A stretch of 64,000 bases of DNA from Chloroflexota bacterium (GTDB taxonomy: Bacteria; Chloroflexota; Limnocylindria; Limnocylindrales; CSP1-4). Under the pieces are notes generated by a model that was not told the DNA's origin, did not search any database, and saw only the letters and a list, made by a program, of their open reading frames with translations. Positions 34,525 through 46,480 of this stretch are shown in pieces. The stretch's first letter is position 1; every line of letters begins with the position of its first letter. The translations under genes and the position numbers were made by a program. The stretch spans positions 1 through 64,000 of the forward strand of contig JAJXUG010000006.1 in NCBI GenBank assembly GCA_021783095.1, in the 5' to 3' direction.

Positions 34525-35157
34525 TCAGGCCCCGTCAGCCACCACGCCGCGTGCCGAGCGGGCCGGCGCCACCTCGTGGTGCCGCAGGCAGCGCGCCTCG
34601 TAGGTCTCAACCGCCGGCGCATCGAACCCGCCGATGACGATCAGCGGGTCGTCGATCGCCGCCGGCCGACCGCCGACCAGGCGCTGGGTGCGCGTGGCGG
34701 TCTCGCCGCAGACCACGCAGATGGCGGACAGCATCGTGATCTCGTCCGCCAGCGCGAGCAGATTGGGCATCGGGCCGAACGGCCGCCCAGCGAAGTCGGT
34801 GTTGAGCCCGCTCGCGATCACGTGACGCCCGCTGTGGCGCAGCGTCTCCACGGCCCGGACGAGGCTCTGGTCGAAGAACTGCGCCTCCTCGATCCCGATC
34901 AGGTCCACGTCGCGCTCGCGCGCGAGGGACAGGATCGCGACGGGCTCGTCCTTGGACACCGGGGTCGACGGGTAGCGGGCGTGGCTGCGGCTCTCCGCGT
35001 ACTCGGCCGGCGTGCGGTCGTCCACGTCGGGGCGGACGAGCAGGATGCGCCGCCGGGCGATCTCGGCACGGCGGAGCAGGCGGAGCAGCTCGTCGGTCTT
35101 GCCCGACGACATGCACCCGGCGATGACATGGAGCCACGGGTCGGCACGGAACAGCAC
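34525..35157 (-). CDS. tdk: Thymidine kinase (first copy)
   Basis: A 210-residue type II thymidine kinase that phosphorylates thymidine to dTMP in salvage. The P-loop is GCMSSGKTDEL near residue 15, differing from the usual GPM(F/Y)SGKT. The DxxE/Glu catalytic region is LIGIEEAQFFDQ near 88, the lasso region is IASGLNTDFAGRPFGPMP, and the zinc site is CVVCGE plus a late CLRHH. The GTG at 35157 is preceded by TAGGAT at 6 nt and no ribosome binding site, so the mRNA is probably leaderless. It is divergent from an LLM oxidoreductase. A second tdk is at 60176-60805. Confidence 0.93.
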   Translation of the reverse strand: MLFRADPWLHVIAGCMSSGKTDELLRLLRRAEIARRRILLVRPDVDDRTPAEYAESRSHARYPSTPVSKDEPVAILSLARERDVDLIGIEEAQFFDQSLVRAVETLRHSGRHVIASGLNTDFAGRPFGPMPNLLALADEITMLSAICVVCGETATRTQRLVGGRPAAIDDPLIVIGGFDAPAVETYEARCLRHHEVAPARSARGVVADGA

Positions 35158-35163
35158 GCTTCG

Positions 35164-35169
35164 ATCCTA
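35164..35169 (-). promoter_or_regulatory. Candidate -10 box of a leaderless promoter (tdk)
   Basis: TAGGAT on the minus strand ends 6 nt before the GTG start of tdk. It is one of two TAGGAT hexamers in the 83-bp divergent spacer. Confidence 0.45.
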
Positions 35170-35227
35170 CCGGCTCCGGACGCCTCCCGGCAGGCCCGCC
35201 GGCGCCGCCCCGCGCATCGCGACCGCC

Positions 35228-35233
35228 TAGGAT
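35228..35233 (+). promoter_or_regulatory. Candidate -10 box of a leaderless promoter (LLM gene)
   Basis: TAGGAT ends 7 nt before the ATG at 35241. It could also act as a weak AGGA ribosome binding site, which makes the assignment ambiguous. Confidence 0.35.
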
Positions 35234-35240
35234 GGGCGCG

Positions 35241-36188
35241 ATGACGACCTCGACGGGCCGCCCCGGCATCGGCCTCAACCTCCCCACGTGGCCCCGCGCC
35301 GACCGAACCATCGCCTCCTGGACCGAGATGCGGTCCCTGGCCCGCGACGCCGAGGCGCTGGGCGTCGACATGCTGTGGGTCCCTGACCACCTCGTGCGCA
35401 TCCTGCCGTCGGGCCGTCCCGTCGGCTTCCGTGAGTGTTGGACCATCCTCACCGCCGCCGCGGAGGCGACGACGCGCATCGGCATCGGCCCCTTCGTCGC
35501 CTGCGCCGGGTTCCGCAACCCGGGGCTCCTCGCCCGCATGGCGGAGACCCTCGACGAGGTCAGCGGCGGGCGCCTGGTCCTGGGCCTGGGCAGCGGCATC
35601 CCGGACGGCGACACGAGCTGGCGGATGTTCGGCTTCGAGGCGGCCCGGCCCGTCGGCCGCTACGCGGAATCGGCGGAGGTGGTGGCGCGGCTGCTCCATG
35701 GCGAGACGCTCACGTTCTCGGGCGACCACGTCCGCACCGACGGCGCGACCCTGGAGCCCCGCGGGCCACGACCCGCCGGCCTGCCCCTGTGGCTGGCGGC
35801 CAAGGGCGAGCGGACGATGGACGTGGCGGCGCGCTGGGGCGACGCCGTCAACGTCAACACGGCGCTCGCGGGCCCGGACGACGTGGCGGCGGCCGCGGGA
35901 GCTGCGGCTGCGGCATGCGCCCGTGTCGGGCGCGACCCGGCGACGCTCGCGTTGACGGGCTGGGCGCGCATCGCCTTCGATGCCGGCGGGCACGGCGTCG
36001 AGCGTCCGGGCTGGCTCTCGGGCTCCACCCCGGAGCTGGTGGCTGTGCTACGGGCGATGGCGGGGGCTGGCCTGGCCCACGTCGCCGTCTACCTCGGCAC
36101 CGAGGACGACCCGAGCCCGCTCCCCGCGCTGACGCCACAGGCGCTGGAGCGTTTCGCCCCCGTGCTCGAGGCGCTCGGCGCGCCCTGA
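35241..36188 (+). CDS. LLM-class flavin/F420-dependent oxidoreductase
   Basis: A 315-residue luciferase-like TIM-barrel oxidoreductase. Typical blocks are GIGLNLPTWPR at the N-terminus, DMLWVPDHLVRI near residue 45, the strand GIGPFVACAGFRNPGLLARM near 80, GRLVLGLGSGIPDGD near 110, and GLPLWLAAKGERTMDVAARW near 180. These match the F420-dependent subgroup, though cofactor choice cannot be proven. ATG 35241 is used; ATG 35232 in the same frame is within the TAGGAT box. Two other LLM genes are at 55125 and 58399. Confidence 0.9.
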   Translation: MTTSTGRPGIGLNLPTWPRADRTIASWTEMRSLARDAEALGVDMLWVPDHLVRILPSGRPVGFRECWTILTAAAEATTRIGIGPFVACAGFRNPGLLARMAETLDEVSGGRLVLGLGSGIPDGDTSWRMFGFEAARPVGRYAESAEVVARLLHGETLTFSGDHVRTDGATLEPRGPRPAGLPLWLAAKGERTMDVAARWGDAVNVNTALAGPDDVAAAAGAAAAACARVGRDPATLALTGWARIAFDAGGHGVERPGWLSGSTPELVAVLRAMAGAGLAHVAVYLGTEDDPSPLPALTPQALERFAPVLEALGAP

Positions 36189-36323
36189 GACCGGCGCGGC
36201 GCGAGCGCGGGTGCCGCCCCTCGCCCCGCGTCTCTTGCGCAGTAATCGGAGGGCGGGGCGTCGATACCTTGACTCGGTGCCCGGCATCCCCACACTCGAG
36301 ACAGGGAAGGGGCGCGCATCGAG

Positions 36324-36881
36324 ATGGCTGATCCGACCGACGAAACGGCATTGATCATCACGGTCCGGCTGCCCGCGGCGCTGGGGGGCCTCCGTCGGCG
36401 ATCCGTGCCGGACGCGGCCGCGGGCCTGCCCGCGCACGCCACGCTGCTGTACCCGTTCGCGGCGGGGGAGGCCCTCGATGAGGCCGTCCGGGCGAGGTTG
36501 GAGCGCGTCATCTCCGCGCGCGCCGCGTTCTCGTTCCGGTTGGCCGGACTCGGGCGGTGGCCGGGCGTTCTGTACGCGTCCGTCGAGCCGGAGGCGCCCT
36601 TCCGGTCGCTCTATGCCGACCTGCTCTCCGCGTTCCCTCAGTTCCCGTCCGGAGGCGGCAGGTTCGAGTTCGTGCCCCACGTGACGATCGCGGTCGACCC
36701 GGCGGCGAGCGCCCCCGAGACCGCGAGCGATCCCGCCTGGCGGAGCCTGCCCGTTGTCCAGCACGCGTCCCGAGCCGATCTGATCGTGCGGGGCCCGACG
36801 GGCTGGGACGTGCACTGGTCGTTCCCGATGCGGGGTGAGCCGAAGCCTCCGCGCCGCCAGCAGGCAAAGCCGCGGCGATGA
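36324..36881 (+). CDS. 2'-5' RNA ligase / 2H phosphoesterase-family protein
   Basis: A 185-residue two-histidine phosphoesterase. The paired catalytic motifs are HATLLYPF near residue 38 and HVTIAVDP near 118, matching the HxT/S pattern of the LigT/2H superfamily. These enzymes open or form 2'-5' or cyclic phosphodiester bonds in RNA or small nucleotides. The C-terminus is basic (PKPPRRQQAKPRR). GAGAC/GGGAAGG lie upstream of the ATG. The substrate is not known. Confidence 0.85.
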   Translation: MADPTDETALIITVRLPAALGGLRRRSVPDAAAGLPAHATLLYPFAAGEALDEAVRARLERVISARAAFSFRLAGLGRWPGVLYASVEPEAPFRSLYADLLSAFPQFPSGGGRFEFVPHVTIAVDPAASAPETASDPAWRSLPVVQHASRADLIVRGPTGWDVHWSFPMRGEPKPPRRQQAKPRR

Positions 36882-37088
36882 GCGCTTGGCGAGTGGATCC
36901 TCGAGGCCGGCCGAAATCGACACCGTGCCGCTCGTCCAGCGCGACAGGTCGCGCCCCGATTGGACTGGCATCTCCTGCGGGTCTCGGCGCGCCCCGAGCC
37001 CTCGCCGGGCGGTGCGCTCGCCGTATCCTCAACGGTGCCCCCGCCCTCGGGGTACGGGCGGGCGGGTCGCCAAGGCCAGGAGGGCTTG

Positions 37089-37712
37089 ATGCCGGGCTTC
37101 ACGCCGTTCACCACCAACTACTCGGACCTGTCGGACGAGAACGGCTACCAGTTCGAGTTCCGATGCGACGTCTGCGGATCGGGGTACCGAAGCGAATTCG
37201 TTCGCTCGGCCCTCGGTACTGCGGGCAACCTGCTCAGCGGCGCGAGCAGCCTTATCGGCGGGTTCTTCGGCGGCGCGGCGAATGCGGCCGACCGGGTCAA
37301 GGAGGTCACTGACCGCGGCGCGCGCGATGACGCGCTCAAGAAGGCCGCGAACGAGATCATGCACCTGTTCACCCGTTGCCCCCGGTGCAACAACTGGGTG
37401 GACGAGACGTGCTGGAACCAGCCGCGCGGGCTGTGCGTGAGCTGCGCCCCGAACCTGGCCACCGAGCTGGAGGCGGAGCGCGCATCGGTCGAGATCAGCC
37501 AGATGCGCCAGGCGTTGCAGCAGGAGACGGTCTTCTCGGGCGACACGAGCGCCAAGCAGACGGTCTGCCGATCCTGCGGCAAGCCGGTGGGCTCGGAGAA
37601 GTTCTGCTCGAACTGCGGCACGCCGACCGGGCAGAACCACTGCACGCAGTGCGGCGGCGAGATCACGCCGGGCTCTCGGTTCTGCGGGAACTGCGGCGCG
37701 AAGGCCGGCTGA
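37089..37712 (+). CDS. Multi-zinc-ribbon protein
   Basis: A 207-residue protein with four zinc-ribbon-like cysteine clusters. They are CDVCG near residue 25; CPRCNNWVDETCWN near 98 with CVSC; CRSCGKPVGSEKFCSNCG near 161; and CTQCGGEITPGSRFCGNCG at the C-terminus. Between the first two lies a Gly/Ala-rich hydrophobic segment (NLLSGASSLIGGFFGGAANA) that could insert in or touch the membrane. AGGAGG precedes the ATG by 5 nt. It is convergent with another zinc-ribbon gene (37851-38387) that encodes a nearly identical type of C-terminal ribbon. Function is unknown. Confidence 0.82.
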   Translation: MPGFTPFTTNYSDLSDENGYQFEFRCDVCGSGYRSEFVRSALGTAGNLLSGASSLIGGFFGGAANAADRVKEVTDRGARDDALKKAANEIMHLFTRCPRCNNWVDETCWNQPRGLCVSCAPNLATELEAERASVEISQMRQALQQETVFSGDTSAKQTVCRSCGKPVGSEKFCSNCGTPTGQNHCTQCGGEITPGSRFCGNCGAKAG

Positions 37713-37850
37713 CCAGCCCGCTGATCGCCAGGCACGGCCCCGGCCCCGTCGCGTCGGACGACGCAGACGGGGCCGATCGATTCACGGACCTGGCGGGCGC
37801 GTACCCGAGGCCGTGGCGATGTGACGCCTCGGCCAGGCGAGGCAGCAGCG

Positions 37851-38387
37851 TCAGCCGGCAGCGGTGCCGCAGTCCCTGCAGAAGCGGGCGCCATCGGCGA
37901 GCGGGCTGCCGCAGGCGCGACACGTCGATGCGCTGGGCGTCGGATCAGCAGGTGCCGACTCCGCTGCGGGCGTCGGCGGCGCGGGCTGGCCCCACGCGGG
38001 GGCCTGAGCGGGTGCGGCGGGCTGGCCCCAACCGGGCGCTGGGGCAGGCGAAGCCGGCGGCGCAACCGGAGCAGGCGCGCCAGTCGCCGCGGCGGGCTGT
38101 TGCTGCCCCCAGCCCGGGATCGGGCCCGCCGCAGGAGCCTGCCTCCCCCAGCCCGGGATGGAGCCCGGCGCCGCCGATGCTGCCTGCGCCTGCTGCGCTG
38201 CGAGCGCCGCGCCGACCGGGTTCCCGCACCTGGGGCAGGCGATCCAGGACGCGTCGTCGAGCGGGGCGCTGCAATTCGGGCATCGCCCGGGCGAGAACGG
38301 ATCGCGCGTCCCGCACTTCGGGCAGGCGACGACGTCGCGCTCGATGAAGGTCCCGCAGTGCGGGCAGGGGTGCTTGAAGGTCGGCAT
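37851..38387 (-). CDS. Zinc-ribbon protein with PGWGQP-repeat linker
   Basis: A 178-residue protein. Two ribbons lie at the N-terminus (CPHCGTFIERDVVACPKCG and CPNCSAPLDDASWIACPRCG) and one at the C-terminus (CRACGSPLADGARFCRDCG). The middle about 90 residues are a flexible Pro/Ala/Gly linker with five W-containing repeats (PGWGR, PGWGQQ, PGWGQP, AWGQP type). GGAG precedes the ATG. Its stop-to-start spacing to the upstream 443-residue protein is 10 bp, so they form an operon. Such linkers often recruit partners; the role is unknown. Confidence 0.82.
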   Translation of the reverse strand: MPTFKHPCPHCGTFIERDVVACPKCGTRDPFSPGRCPNCSAPLDDASWIACPRCGNPVGAALAAQQAQAASAAPGSIPGWGRQAPAAGPIPGWGQQQPAAATGAPAPVAPPASPAPAPGWGQPAAPAQAPAWGQPAPPTPAAESAPADPTPSASTCRACGSPLADGARFCRDCGTAAG

Positions 38388-38397
38388 CGGGGGCTCC

Positions 38398-39729
38398 TCA
38401 GTCGTCGCCGGCGGCGGCTTCGCTGACCTGCGCCTCTTGCGCCGTCCGGCCGGGCCACTCGGCAGAATCATCGCGGGCCGTGGCGTGCCACGCCACGAGA
38501 TCGCGCACGGCCGCCTCCCACGAGGCTGCATCGCGGTGGACGATCCGGGCCACGAACGCGGCGCGCGCCATCGCGAGGCTCGGCAGCGCGGCCAGGGCCA
38601 GTCGATAGCGCAGGGCGGGCGGGGCGGCGAGCTGTGCGGCGGGCAGGGCCATCGGCTCGCGCAGGAACCGGGCGTCGATCAGCGCCTCCGAGATGCCGTT
38701 GACTGCGGCGTCGAGCGCGCCCGGCGGCAGCGTGCCCGTGAACGCCGGCCGCGAGACGACGCGGAACATGTAGGTCGCGTGGGAGCCCTCGCTCACGAGC
38801 TCGAGCGCGATCAGGTTGCCCGGCAGCCCGACGAGGAACCAGATCTTCGGCGCCTCGGGCGCGCCCGGCCGCTCGGGCGCGCACGCGAGCCAGCGCGGGG
38901 CTGCATCGCCGCCCCCGATCACCCGCAGCACGCGGTAGCTCTCGTCGAACGGCGGCACGCCGAGCGTGGCGGCCTCGAGCAGCGGCCACGCCTCTCCCAG
39001 CTGCGCAGGTCCCACCGCCCGGCCCTCCAGCATCAGGGGCGACGCGAGCGAGCGGGGCGAGAACGGCGCATCAGGGATCAGGCTGGTCACGATCGCCGTG
39101 GCGTCCGCCGCGGCCCCGTCGCGCAGCGCCGCCCACCGGTTCCGGTGCTCGGTCGCCAGCGCGCCCAGGCGCAGCAGCCGGAGCGCCGGGCCGCCGTCGG
39201 GCGCGGGCGGCAGGCTGGGCCCTGCCCCGCCGATCGTCACGGCGCCGACGGACGCATCGAGCTCCACCCTGCCGATGTCGGCGCGCCGGACGCGCCGCCA
39301 GGGCATCCGCTCGTCGACCGGCGCCAGCACGACGCCCCGGTCGTGGTACACGAGCTGCGCGACGCCGCTCTCCGCCCAGGCCGAGTACTCGACAAGGTCG
39401 ATCTCGGCGGCCGCGTCGAGCTGCACCAGCCCGTCCGCGAGCCGCTGCCGGAGCCGCCCGTCGCGCAACCGCCTGACGAGCAGCCCGGTCATCGTCCCGA
39501 AGCGCTCGAACTGCCATGTCGCAGCGCCCGGGCCGGCGCCGAGGCCAACGGTGACGACGCCCGCGTCAAGGGTGACGGACGCGACGTCGCGATAGCCCGC
39601 GGTCCAGGCGGCGGCGCCAGCCGCCTCGACCGTGAAGCCCGCCTCGTCGAGCGCCACCTGCGCCTCGCCGGGCGCCTCGCCGGGACGGTGGGCGACGCCT
39701 CGGAGGCGTGCAGGCGTTTCGGTGGGCAC
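38398..39729 (-). CDS. Hypothetical protein, possible tandem PH-like domains
   Basis: A 443-residue soluble protein without a family that I recognise and without membrane segments. Residues about 25-140 show two similar beta-rich blocks (FTVEAAGAAAWTAGYRDVAS and GVVLAPVDERMPWRRVRRAD) of the kind seen in PH-like folds. The second half is helical with LLEAATLGVPPFDESYRVL and WLACAPERPGAPEAPKIWF. GTG 39729 has GGGAG 9 nt upstream. It is cotranscribed with the PGWGQP zinc-ribbon gene. A scaffold or regulatory role with the ribbon proteins is a guess. Confidence 0.65.
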   Translation of the reverse strand: MPTETPARLRGVAHRPGEAPGEAQVALDEAGFTVEAAGAAAWTAGYRDVASVTLDAGVVTVGLGAGPGAATWQFERFGTMTGLLVRRLRDGRLRQRLADGLVQLDAAAEIDLVEYSAWAESGVAQLVYHDRGVVLAPVDERMPWRRVRRADIGRVELDASVGAVTIGGAGPSLPPAPDGGPALRLLRLGALATEHRNRWAALRDGAAADATAIVTSLIPDAPFSPRSLASPLMLEGRAVGPAQLGEAWPLLEAATLGVPPFDESYRVLRVIGGGDAAPRWLACAPERPGAPEAPKIWFLVGLPGNLIALELVSEGSHATYMFRVVSRPAFTGTLPPGALDAAVNGISEALIDARFLREPMALPAAQLAAPPALRYRLALAALPSLAMARAAFVARIVHRDAASWEAAVRDLVAWHATARDDSAEWPGRTAQEAQVSEAAAGDD

Positions 39730-39950
39730 GAGCGCATCTCCCCTGCGGATGGCGTGACGCGCCGGCGCGGCGCCGGACCATCGTAACGACCGGGCCGCCT
39801 CGCAGATGCCCTCTCCGGCGTGCCCTCGACCACGGGCCCCTCGTCGTGCGCAGGGTCGCCGGGCGCGTGTTGAGGGTGGTGCGCCAGCGCTCCGTGGCCC
39901 CCCGCAGCCATGCGACCCTAGTGTCGACCCCAGACGCATGGAGCCCCCGG

Positions 39951-40139
39951 ATGCCCGACCTCGCCCTCGAGCCGCTGAGCTGGCTTGACGAACACCCGCG
40001 TCCTGGCGAGGAGCACTCGATCCTGGACGAGCGTTCGTGGACCCGCTGGCTCAACCGCGATCGCCAGCGCCTGGAGGTGGGCCAGCGGGACCCGAAGCCC
40101 GAGGCGGAGAGCCCCGTGGCCGGCGAGACGGCCCGGTAG
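39951..40139 (+). CDS. Small acidic hypothetical protein
   Basis: A 62-residue protein, not recognised. It is rich in charged residues (SWLDEHPRPGEEHSILDERS then WTRWLNRDRQRLEVGQ). GGAG lies 7 nt before the ATG, and third codon positions are strongly G/C, as in neighbouring genes. It precedes the EamA transporter gene by 28 bp on the same strand, so cotranscription is possible. Confidence 0.5.
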   Translation: MPDLALEPLSWLDEHPRPGEEHSILDERSWTRWLNRDRQRLEVGQRDPKPEAESPVAGETAR

Positions 40140-40167
40140 CGGGCGAGCTGGGCGGTTGCAGCGCCAC

Positions 40168-41079
40168 ATGACCGGCATCCGCGCGTCGATCCTGCTCGTC
40201 GTGGTGGCGGGCGTCCTGTTCGGCACGGCGGGGACCGCCCAGTCGCTGGGCCCGACGGGCGCGGCGCCGATCGCGGTGGGCATCCTGCGCATCCAGGTGG
40301 GCGCGATCGCGCTCGTTGCGGTGATGCCCCTGCTGGGCGCGAGCCGGCGTCGCCTGCCTGTCCTCTGGCGCCGTCCCCAGATCCTCGTCACCGCGGTCGC
40401 CGCCGCGCTCTACCAGCCCTGCTTCTTCGGCGCCGTGAGCAGCGTGGGCGTCGCGCTCGGCACGCTGGTCGCGGTCGGCAGCGAGCCGGTCTTCGCGGGG
40501 CTGCTCGGCTGGGTGGCGCTCCGCCACCGCCCGACGCTCGGCTGGCTCATCGCCACGGCCATCGCGGTGATCGGGCTCGTGCTCCGTTCCGCCGGACGCC
40601 TGGAGGCCGGAGGCGACCTCCTCGGGCTGCTGCCAGCCCTGGGCGCCGGGCTGTGCAGCGCGTGCTACACCGTGGCCGCGAAGCACCAGCTTGACCGTGG
40701 CGCCACCGCCATCGAGGTCCCGGCCGCCAGCTTCGTCCTCGGCGGGCTGCTCCTCGCGCCGCTGCTCCTGGGGCAGCCGCTCGCCTGGATGGCGTCGCCC
40801 TCGGGCCTCGCGCTCGTGGTGTACCTCGGGGTCGCCACGATGGCGATCGCCAACGTGCTGCTCGCTCGCGGCATCCACGGCCTGCCGCCGGGACCGACCG
40901 CCACGCTCATGCTCACCGACCCGCTCGTCGCCACGCTGCTGGGCGTCGTGGTGCTGGGCGAGGCGCTGACCCCCCTGGCCGCTCTGGGCGTCGGCCTGGT
41001 CCTGGCCGGCCTCGTGCTCCAGGGCGTCGTGGTGGCGCGCGGCGAGCCCGATGACCTCGAGCCGGCACCGGTCCTCTGA
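40168..41079 (+). CDS. EamA-family (DMT) transporter
   Basis: A 303-residue membrane protein with ten predicted helices arranged as two EamA repeats. The first repeat includes VAGVLFGTAGTAQSLGP and ALYQPCFFGAVSSVGVALGT. The second includes AGLCSACYTVAAKHQL and LGVATMAIANVLLARGIH, ending PLVATLLGVVVLGEALTP. DMT transporters export amino acids, nucleotides or other metabolites; the cargo here is not predictable. Confidence 0.9.
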   Translation: MTGIRASILLVVVAGVLFGTAGTAQSLGPTGAAPIAVGILRIQVGAIALVAVMPLLGASRRRLPVLWRRPQILVTAVAAALYQPCFFGAVSSVGVALGTLVAVGSEPVFAGLLGWVALRHRPTLGWLIATAIAVIGLVLRSAGRLEAGGDLLGLLPALGAGLCSACYTVAAKHQLDRGATAIEVPAASFVLGGLLLAPLLLGQPLAWMASPSGLALVVYLGVATMAIANVLLARGIHGLPPGPTATLMLTDPLVATLLGVVVLGEALTPLAALGVGLVLAGLVLQGVVVARGEPDDLEPAPVL

Positions 41080-41126
41080 CCGTGATCGAATAGGCCCAAC
41101 CGCAGCTTCCAGGAGACTGAACCCAA

Positions 41127-41462
41127 ATGATTGTGTGTGTGCCGGTGACCTCCGACGGCCAGGTGGACTCGAGCTGGGGTCGCGCAGGCCGCGTCGCGCT
41201 CGCCCGGGTCGAGGGCGGCCAGATCACCTCCTGGGAGGAACACCCCGTCGGCTGGGACGTGCTCCACGACGTCGGCACGGACGGGGGCCACCACGCCCGG
41301 GTCGCGACCTTCCTGCGCGACCACGGGGTCGAGGTCGTCGTCGCCGGCCACATGGGCCCTCCGATGGCCCAGATGCTCGCGAAGATGCGGATCCTCGCGC
41401 GGACGGGCGCCCAGGGCGATGCGCGCCAGGCCGTGGAGACCGCAGGGCGCCTGGACGGGTAG
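41127..41462 (+). CDS. NifX/NifB-type dinitrogenase-cofactor-family protein
   Basis: A 111-residue member of the dinitrogenase iron-molybdenum cofactor (NifX/NafY) fold. Typical elements are MIVCVPVTSDGQVDSSWGRA, then GHHARVATFLRDHGVEVVVA and GHMGPPMAQMLAKM. No nif genes are in the window and the N2-fixation function is not implied. Stand-alone members are common and of unknown role, possibly binding metal or small cofactors. AGGAG lies about 11 nt before the ATG. It is convergent with the DHOD-like gene; a strong hairpin lies between. Confidence 0.85.
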   Translation: MIVCVPVTSDGQVDSSWGRAGRVALARVEGGQITSWEEHPVGWDVLHDVGTDGGHHARVATFLRDHGVEVVVAGHMGPPMAQMLAKMRILARTGAQGDARQAVETAGRLDG

Positions 41463-41503
41463 GGGGGCCGGGGAAGGCGCCGGCAGGCGGCCGGGCCCAC
41501 GAA

Positions 41504-41526
41504 CGCCGCCGGCGGGGCCGGCGGCG
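41504..41526. terminator. Bidirectional terminator-like hairpin
   Basis: CGCCGCCGGC (41504-41513) and GCCGGCGGCG (41517-41526) form a perfect 10-bp stem with a GGG loop, between two convergent genes. TGTTCC follows on the plus strand, and GTTC follows on the minus strand. Confidence 0.6.
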
Positions 41527-41568
41527 TGTTCCTGAGCGAAGAGAGGGCGGGCGGACCCGCCGACGCGG

Positions 41569-42591
41569 CTAGCGGACCAGCTCCGCCGGCGTGCTGTACG
41601 AGCGAAGCGCGGCCATGTAGTTCGCCCGCTCGAACGCGGTTGGGTCGACGACGTTGGCGGCCGTGGCCGAGCCGCGCAGCTGCGCCACGGATTCGTACTC
41701 GTGCTCGGCCATCCACGCCGCCAGCCCGTCGACGATGGACTTGACGCGCAGCACGCCGTGCTGGAGCACAGCGGACGTGGTCATCGTCACGTCGGCGCCG
41801 ACGAGCAGGGCCTTGGCCGCGTCGGTCGCGGTGTGGATCCCGGACGTGGCGGCCAGGCCGACGCCATCGCCGAGCTGGGGTCGCAGGATCGCGATCCAGC
41901 GCAGCGGCAGGCGCAGCTCGGCCGGCGTCGAGAGGGACACCTTGTTGACGATCTCGAGCGACTCGAGGTCGAGGTCCGGCTGGTAGAACCGGTTGAACAG
42001 CACGAGGCCGCTGGCGCCCGCCTTGACGGCATTGGACGCGAAGTTGGCGAGCGCGGTGTAGTACGGGCTGAGCTTGACGGCGAGCGGGATCGAGACCGCG
42101 GCCCGGACGGCCGCGATCAGCTCCAGGTCGCGCGCCTCGCGGTCGATCCCGTTCATCGCTGGATCGGCCACCACGTGGTACAGGTTGAGCTCGAGCGCGT
42201 TCGCGCCGGCGTCCTGCATCAGGCGCGCGTAGCGGACCCAGCCGCCGAGCGTCGTGGCGTTGAGGCTCGCGATCACGGGGATCGCCACCAGGGACTTGGT
42301 CTTCTCGAGACGCGCCAGGTACCGGTCGCCGGTGTCCTTGTAGTCCTCGATCCTCGGGAAGTACGAGAGCGCCTCGCCGAACTGCTCGTCGCCCTGCTCG
42401 AGGGATCGGTTGAGCTCGATCTCCTCGTTGAGGATCTCCTCCTCGAACAGGGACGGCAGGACGACGGCGCCCACCCCGGCCTCATCGAGCTGCTTGACCA
42501 CGGCCGGGTCGCCCGTCCACGGGGAGGACGAGGCGACCACCGGGTTGCGGAGGTCGAGCCCGAGGTAGCGGGTGCGCAGGTTCGCGTTCAT
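41569..42591 (-). CDS. Dihydroorotate dehydrogenase-like protein
   Basis: A 340-residue FMN-dependent TIM-barrel protein of the DHOD-like class. It opens TRYLGLDLRNPVVASSSPWT and carries IPVIASLNATTLGGWVRYA near residue 100, ALELNLYHV near 125, IPLAVKLSPYYTAL near 160, and LAATSGIHTATDAAKALLVG near 250. The second FMN site GLVLFNRFYQPDLDLE is seen near 195. It starts 14 bp after the PFOR stop, so the two are cotranscribed. In other bacteria such DHOD-like proteins accompany PFOR, suggesting an electron-transfer rather than pyrimidine role, but this is inferred. Confidence 0.88.
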   Translation of the reverse strand: MNANLRTRYLGLDLRNPVVASSSPWTGDPAVVKQLDEAGVGAVVLPSLFEEEILNEEIELNRSLEQGDEQFGEALSYFPRIEDYKDTGDRYLARLEKTKSLVAIPVIASLNATTLGGWVRYARLMQDAGANALELNLYHVVADPAMNGIDREARDLELIAAVRAAVSIPLAVKLSPYYTALANFASNAVKAGASGLVLFNRFYQPDLDLESLEIVNKVSLSTPAELRLPLRWIAILRPQLGDGVGLAATSGIHTATDAAKALLVGADVTMTTSAVLQHGVLRVKSIVDGLAAWMAEHEYESVAQLRGSATAANVVDPTAFERANYMAALRSYSTPAELVR

Positions 42592-42605
42592 GACCCCGAC
42601 CTCCT

Positions 42606-46202
<3,597 letters not shown>

Positions 46203-46480
46203 GAATCGCTGCTTCCTTTCGGGCGGCGCCGGCCACCCGGGATGGTGGCGGTGGATGAGAGACGCAGGCGCACGCGGAGGTGGCCCTCCTGCACACATGG
46301 TGATTGTGCGCTTCGAGCCGCGTCGAAAGCCGTCCGGATGGACCCCACATCACAGACCGCAGGTCGCCCCATGTGGGGCCATCGGGCGTGATTAGGGTCC
46401 GATCGGCCCGGTCCGGCCCGTCCGCGCGCCCTGCCTCGGGGATGCCGATTGACCGCGCAGCGACGTCCGGCTACGCTCAC
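46203..46480. other. Upstream region of PFOR
   Basis: This 278-bp part of the divergent spacer contains no supported gene. It holds an inverted repeat at 46343-46379 and merges into the fluoride riboswitch on the plus strand. Confidence 0.5.
46343..46379. promoter_or_regulatory. Inverted repeats upstream of PFOR
   Basis: CCCCACAT (46343-46350) pairs with ATGTGGGG (46371-46378). The right arm is itself part of the 14-bp palindrome GCCCCATGTGGGGC (46366-46379). The site is 140-175 nt upstream of the PFOR start codon and could be an operator. Confidence 0.45.

Noticed and set aside
41127-41462. Evidence for nitrogen fixation (NifX-like protein and the nifJ symbol).
   Set aside because: Stand-alone NifX-fold proteins and PFOR are common in non-fixers. 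No nifHDK, nifE, nifN or nifB is present in the window.
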